The notes under the pieces: generated by a model | The model's input: only the letters and a program-made list of their open reading frames with translations | What the model was told of the DNA's origin: nothing | The model's database searches: none | Shown here: positions 60,171 through 64,000 of the stretch, piece by piece | Layout of the letters: every line of letters begins with the position of its first letter | Numbering within the stretch: position 1 is the stretch's first letter | From: Streptomyces sp. NRRL B-24484 | GTDB taxonomy: Bacteria > Actinomycetota > Actinomycetes > Streptomycetales > Streptomycetaceae | Length of the DNA: 64,000 nt | Reading direction: 5' to 3' | Assembly: GCF_000717715.1 (NCBI RefSeq) | Contig: NZ_JOAI01000016.1 | Span: 62,001 to 126,000, forward strand | Made by a program: the position numbers and the translations under genes

Positions 60171-62654
60171 GTGCCTCCAGCCACCACCGCCCGCCGGCTG
60201 CCGCGCCGCGCGGCCGCCGTCCTGACCGGCCTCGCCCTGGCCGCCACCGGGCTGACCGGCGCGCTCGCCGCCGCCCCCGCCACCGCGGCCACCGCGGGAG
60301 CCTCCGCCGCCGCCGACACCCCCGTCCGGGTCAACCAGCTCGGCTACCTGCCGGACGGGCCCAAGCGCGCCACGGTGGTCAGCAGTGCCACCGCCCCGCT
60401 CGCCTGGCAGCTGCGCAACGCCGCCGGCACCGCCGTCGCCTCCGGCTCCACCACCGTGCACGGCGCCGACGCGGCCTCCGGCCAGGCCACCCACCTGGTC
60501 GACTTCACCGCCTACGGCACCGCGGGGACGGGCTACACCCTGGTCGTCGACGGCCGCGCCAGCCACCCCTTCGACATCTCGGCCGCGCTCTACGACGGCC
60601 TGCGCGCCGACAGCATGTCCTTCTTCTACCAGCAGCGCAGCGGCATCCCGATCGACGCCTCGCTCGCCGGCGCCGCCTGGGCCCGCCCGGCCGGCCACCT
60701 CGGCGTCGCCCCGAACAGGGGCGACACCTCGGTGCCCTGCCAGGCCGGGGTCTGCGACTACAGCCTCGACGTCCGCGGCGGCTGGTACGACGCCGGCGAC
60801 CAGGGCAAGTACGTGGTCAACGGCGGCATCGCCACCTGGCAGCTGGTCAACTCCTTCGAACGCGCCCACCGGGCCGGTACCGACGCCGCCCTCGGCGACT
60901 CCACCCTGAAGGTGCCCGAGCGCGGCAACGGCGTCCCCGACGTGCTCGACGAGGCCCGCTGGGAGCTCGACTTCCTGATGCGGATGCAGGTCCCCGCCGG
61001 GAAGCCGATGGCCGGCATGGCCTTCCACAAGGTCCACGACGCCCAGTGGACCGGCCTGCCGACCCGCCCCGAACTCGACTCCCAGCAACGCGAACTGCAC
61101 CGGCCGTCCACCGCCGCCACGCTCAACCTGGCCGCCACCGCCGCCCAGTGCGCCCGCGTCTACGCCCCGTACGACGCCGCCTTCGCCGCCAGGTGCCTCG
61201 ACTCCGCCCGCCGCGCCTGGGCCGCCGCCAAGGCCGATCCGAACGTCCTCGCCCCCGGCACCGACAGCACCGGCGGCGGCGCCTACGACGACACCGACGT
61301 CTCCGACGAGTTCTACTGGGCCGCCGCCGAACTCCTCGCCACCACCGGCGAGGCGCAGTACCGCGACGCCGTCACCTCCTCCGCCCTGCACACCGCCCCC
61401 GCCGACGCCTTCTGGTGGGGCGGCACCGCCACCCTCGGCCGGATCACCCTGGCCACCGTCCCCGGCGTCGCCCTGCCCGCCGACGACCTCGCCCGCCTCC
61501 GCGGCCGGCTCACCGCCGCCGCCGACGGCTACCTCGCCACCATGGCCGGCCAGGGCTACGCCGTCCCGATCGCCGCCGACGGCTACGTCTGGGGCTCCAA
61601 CAGCTCCGTCGCCGACGACGCCGTGGTGATGGCCGTCGCCTACGAACTCACCGGCCAGCAGCGCTACCGGGCGGGCGCGCTGGAGTCCCTCGACTACCTG
61701 CTCGGCCGCAACGCGCTCGACCGCTCCTACGTCACCGGCTACGGCGAGAACGCCTCCGAGAACCAGCACCACCGGTTCTGGGCCCACCAGAACGACGCCT
61801 CGCTGCCGCACCCGCCCGCGGGCTCCTTCGCCGGCGGCCCGAACTCGGGCCTCCAGGACCCGGTCGCGGCCGAGAAGCTGGCCGGCTGCGCCCCGGCCGC
61901 CTGCTACGTCGACGACATCGGCTCGTACTCCACCAACGAGGTCGCGATCAACTGGAACGCCCCGCTGGCCTGGCTCGCCGCCTTCGCCGCGGAGCACCCG
62001 GGCGGCCCGCAGCCGACCGTGCCCGCCGTGCAGGTGACCCCGGCCTCGGTGACCGTCCCCGAGGGGGGCTCCGCCGCGGTCGCCGTCCGGCTGTCCGCCG
62101 CCCCCGCGCAGGACGTCACCGTCACCGTCGCCCGCACCTCCGGCGACACCGACCTCGCCGCCACCGCCTCCCTGGTGTTCACGCCCGCGAACTGGGCGAC
62201 CGCCCGGCAGGTGACCGTCTCCGCCGCCCAGGACGCCGACACCGCCAACGGCAGCGCCCTCTTCACCGCGGGCGGCACCGGGGTCGGGGCCGGCTCCTTC
62301 ACCGCCACCGAGGCGGACGACGACACCGCCCCGCCCACCGCCGCCTGCACCGTCGCCTACAAGGTCGACAACGCCTGGGGCACCGGCTTCACCGCGACCG
62401 TCACCGTCAGGAACACCGGCACCACCACCGTCAACGGCTGGACGCTCGGCTGGACGTACCCCGGCGACCAGCGGATCACCAACGCCTGGAACGCCGGCGT
62501 CACCCAGACCGGCGCCGCCGTCACTGCCAGGGACGCCGGCTGGAACGGCACCCTCGCCCCCGGGGCCACCGCGGGCTTCGGCTTCCAGGGCAGCTACTCC
62601 GGCAGCAACACCCCGCCGACGCGGTTCACGCTCAACGGCGCCGCCTGCAGCTGA
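60171..62654 (+). CDS. Secreted GH9 cellulase with CBM2
   Basis: This is an 827-residue secreted endoglucanase-type enzyme. A signal peptide (about 1-40, with [13 protein letters not shown]) is followed by an immunoglobulin-like N-terminal domain ([18 protein letters not shown]). The GH9 catalytic domain spans about 140-610: [13 protein letters not shown] with Asp207 and Asp210, [10 protein letters not shown], and [11 protein letters not shown] with Glu590 as catalytic acid. A beta-sandwich linker (about 620-715, [20 protein letters not shown]) and a C-terminal family 2 carbohydrate-binding module (about 725-827) complete it. GTG 60171 follows AGGAAGG. Two CebR-type boxes upstream indicate induction by cello-oligosaccharides. 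Its CBM2 is nearly the same as that of the next gene. Confidence 0.93.
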   Translation: MPPATTARRLPRRAAAVLTGLALAATGLTGALAAAPATAATAGASAAADTPVRVNQLGYLPDGPKRATVVSSATAPLAWQLRNAAGTAVASGSTTVHGADAASGQATHLVDFTAYGTAGTGYTLVVDGRASHPFDISAALYDGLRADSMSFFYQQRSGIPIDASLAGAAWARPAGHLGVAPNRGDTSVPCQAGVCDYSLDVRGGWYDAGDQGKYVVNGGIATWQLVNSFERAHRAGTDAALGDSTLKVPERGNGVPDVLDEARWELDFLMRMQVPAGKPMAGMAFHKVHDAQWTGLPTRPELDSQQRELHRPSTAATLNLAATAAQCARVYAPYDAAFAARCLDSARRAWAAAKADPNVLAPGTDSTGGGAYDDTDVSDEFYWAAAELLATTGEAQYRDAVTSSALHTAPADAFWWGGTATLGRITLATVPGVALPADDLARLRGRLTAAADGYLATMAGQGYAVPIAADGYVWGSNSSVADDAVVMAVAYELTGQQRYRAGALESLDYLLGRNALDRSYVTGYGENASENQHHRFWAHQNDASLPHPPAGSFAGGPNSGLQDPVAAEKLAGCAPAACYVDDIGSYSTNEVAINWNAPLAWLAAFAAEHPGGPQPTVPAVQVTPASVTVPEGGSAAVAVRLSAAPAQDVTVTVARTSGDTDLAATASLVFTPANWATARQVTVSAAQDADTANGSALFTAGGTGVGAGSFTATEADDDTAPPTAACTVAYKVDNAWGTGFTATVTVRNTGTTTVNGWTLGWTYPGDQRITNAWNAGVTQTGAAVTARDAGWNGTLAPGATAGFGFQGSYSGSNTPPTRFTLNGAACS

Positions 62655-62742
62655 CGCACCGGCCCCCGCAGCCGGCCGTGCGGGGCACCCGGTCCAGTGC
62701 CCCGTACGGCCACCCACCAGGTCTGCGAAAGGACGCACCGCC

Positions 62743-64000
62743 ATGCCCCGCACCGCCGTCCGTTCCCGTCCGCGCGACCCGGCCGCCCTCCGGCCCCGCG
62801 CTGCCGCAGGTGCCGCCGCGGCCGCCCTGCTCGCCGCCGCCGCGGTCGTCCCGCTGCCCGCCGCCTCGGCCGCCGCCACCCCGGGCTGTCGCGTCGACTA
62901 CATCGCCAACCGCTGGACGGGCGGCTACACCGCCGCCGTCCGGATCACCAACCTCGGCCCGCAGCTCACCGGTTGGCGGCTGGGGTGGACGTACGGCGGG
63001 GACGAGCGCATCACCTCCGCCTGGAACGCCGGCGTCACCCAGACCGGCGCCGCCGTCACCGCCGTGAACGCCGCCTGGAACGGCAGCCTCGCCACCGGCG
63101 CCACCACCGAGTTCGGTGTCCAGGGCACCTGGTCCGCCGCCGCCCCGCCGCCGTCCGGGTTCACCCTCGCCGGCACGGCCTGCACCGGCGGCGCGAGTCC
63201 CACGGCGGATCCGTCCCCGAGCCCGTCCGCCAGCGCCTCGCCGTCCGCCAGCGCCTCGCCGTCGGGCAGCGCCTCGCCCACGGCGAGCCCGAGCCCGAGC
63301 CCGACCGGCCCCGACCCGGGCTGCGATGCCGCGGCCGTCGTCTGCTCGGGCTTCGAGGACCAGACCGGCACGGCACCGGCCGGCGACTGGCAGACCGTCA
63401 CCCCGAACTGCTCCGGCACCGGCGCCGCGGTGATCGACCGGACGGTCGCGTACCACGGCACCCGCTCGCTGCGGATCGACGGTCGGGCGGGGTACTGCAA
63501 CCACGTCTTCGCCGGCACCACCCGGGACGTCTCCGCCGTCGGCCCGGTGCTCTACGCCCGGCTGCGGGTGCGGCACACCACCGCGCTGCCGGCGAACCAC
63601 GTCACCGCCGTCACGCTCGCCGACTCCCGCGACGGCGGCAAGGACCTCCGGATCGGCGGACAGAACGGCGCCCTTCAGTGGAACCGCGAGTCCGACGACG
63701 CGACGCTGCCCGTGCAGAGCCCGGCCGGCGTCGCGCTGAGCGCGCCGCTGCCCACCGACCGCTGGGTCTGCCTGCGGTTCCGGATCGACACCACCCGGCA
63801 GTCCATGCAGACCCACCTGGACGACACCGAGGTACCCGGCCTGCACCTCGACACCGTGCCCACCCCCGACGTGGACGCGCAGTGGCTCACCCGCGGCACC
63901 CCGCCCCGCCCGACCACGCTGCGCCTCGGCTGGGAGAGCTACGGCGTCGGTGACGACACCCTCTGGTTCGACGACGTCGCCCTGGGCCCGTCCCCGATCG
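62743..64000 (+). CDS. Secreted CBM2 protein with Cip1-like domain (partial)
   Basis: This frame starts at ATG 62743 (AAAGGA 9 bases before it) and is still open at the right edge. A signal peptide (Ala-rich, ending AASAAAT) leads directly into a CBM2 ([34 protein letters not shown]). A long Ser/Pro/Ala linker (SPSPSASASPSASASPS) follows, then a beta-rich domain (FEDQTGTAPAGDWQTV, YHGTRSLRIDGRAGYCNHVF, DRWVCLRFRIDTTRQ). The latter resembles the Cip1-type cellulose-induced domain, related to polysaccharide lyase folds. It lies 88 bases after the GH9 gene and may share its regulation. Its enzymatic activity, if any, is not known. Confidence 0.85.
   Translation, partial: MPRTAVRSRPRDPAALRPRAAAGAAAAALLAAAAVVPLPAASAAATPGCRVDYIANRWTGGYTAAVRITNLGPQLTGWRLGWTYGGDERITSAWNAGVTQTGAAVTAVNAAWNGSLATGATTEFGVQGTWSAAAPPPSGFTLAGTACTGGASPTADPSPSPSASASPSASASPSGSASPTASPSPSPTGPDPGCDAAAVVCSGFEDQTGTAPAGDWQTVTPNCSGTGAAVIDRTVAYHGTRSLRIDGRAGYCNHVFAGTTRDVSAVGPVLYARLRVRHTTALPANHVTAVTLADSRDGGKDLRIGGQNGALQWNRESDDATLPVQSPAGVALSAPLPTDRWVCLRFRIDTTRQSMQTHLDDTEVPGLHLDTVPTPDVDAQWLTRGTPPRPTTLRLGWESYGVGDDTLWFDDVALGPSPI

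Noticed and set aside
1..64000. Many long open frames overlapping recognised genes on both strands
   Set aside because: They have Arg/Pro/Gly/Ala-rich, motif-free translations typical of shadow frames in high-GC DNA and no ribosome-binding sites.

Overview
The window is very GC-rich, uses GTG and TTG starts freely, and reads as a streptomycete chromosome (Streptomyces, Kitasatospora or a close relative). Support for this comes from a mycothiol-dependent formaldehyde dehydrogenase, an AfsR/SARP regulator, a secreted cellulase behind CebR-type boxes, ALF-repeat and HINT toxins, and several membrane-anchored regulators. I see no rRNA, tRNA, CRISPR array, prophage or complete insertion sequence.

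Layout. 1-2925 (+): end of an unidentified gene, then an ABC exporter with one ATPase and two permeases. 2946-5775 (-): a degenerate Ser/Thr kinase with an extracellular domain, and an OGG-fold glycosylase. 5910-9753 (+): a double GNAT acetyltransferase, a DM13 protein, an M20 peptidase and a TetR-controlled SDR. 9779-13907 (-): VWA and MoxR-type AAA proteins, a TetR whose likely operator also lies in front of the SDR, and an ArsR-type regulator divergent from an MFS transporter (14009-15259, +). 15260-16043 holds a probable Uma2 gene remnant and a promoter. 16044-22613 (+): a secreted trypsin-like protein lacking the catalytic His, a 1476-residue polymorphic toxin with an NTase-like tip, and a small adjacent immunity candidate. 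22852-28211: regulators, two DinB-fold proteins, a lipoprotein and a decayed or domesticated IS4-type protein. 28482-33345 (+): a membrane-anchored HTH/SH3 protein, a CHAP hydrolase and an AfsR-like regulator.

33356-41554 (-) is a complete branched-chain-amino-acid-type ABC importer (livF-livG-livH-livM-SBP) followed by an acyl-CoA ligase, with a PucR regulator upstream. 41888-49763 contains a SHOCT protein, a secreted M1 metallopeptidase, an anti-sigma-type ATPase divergent from a large LuxR regulator, and a formaldehyde detoxification pair. 49895-52669 has a DUF3103-like secreted protein divergent from a helical hypothetical.

52714-57275 (-) is the most remarkable locus. Two translationally coupled genes encode an RNA ligase fused to a polynucleotide kinase, and a four-module protein (DUF504/MJ1316, EEP nuclease/phosphatase, 2H phosphoesterase, nucleotidyltransferase). 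Together they look like a self-contained RNA end-healing and sealing system. 57371-59965 holds a lipoprotein and a TetR/MFS pair with two operators. The window ends in a cellulose-utilisation locus: a GH9-CBM2 cellulase with two CebR boxes and a CBM2 Cip1-like protein cut by the edge.

Four recurring themes deserve attention: enzymes that have lost catalytic residues (kinase, trypsin, IS4 transposase), an extracellular SapA-like domain shared by two unrelated proteins, perfect palindromes that identify regulators' targets, and extensive translational coupling.
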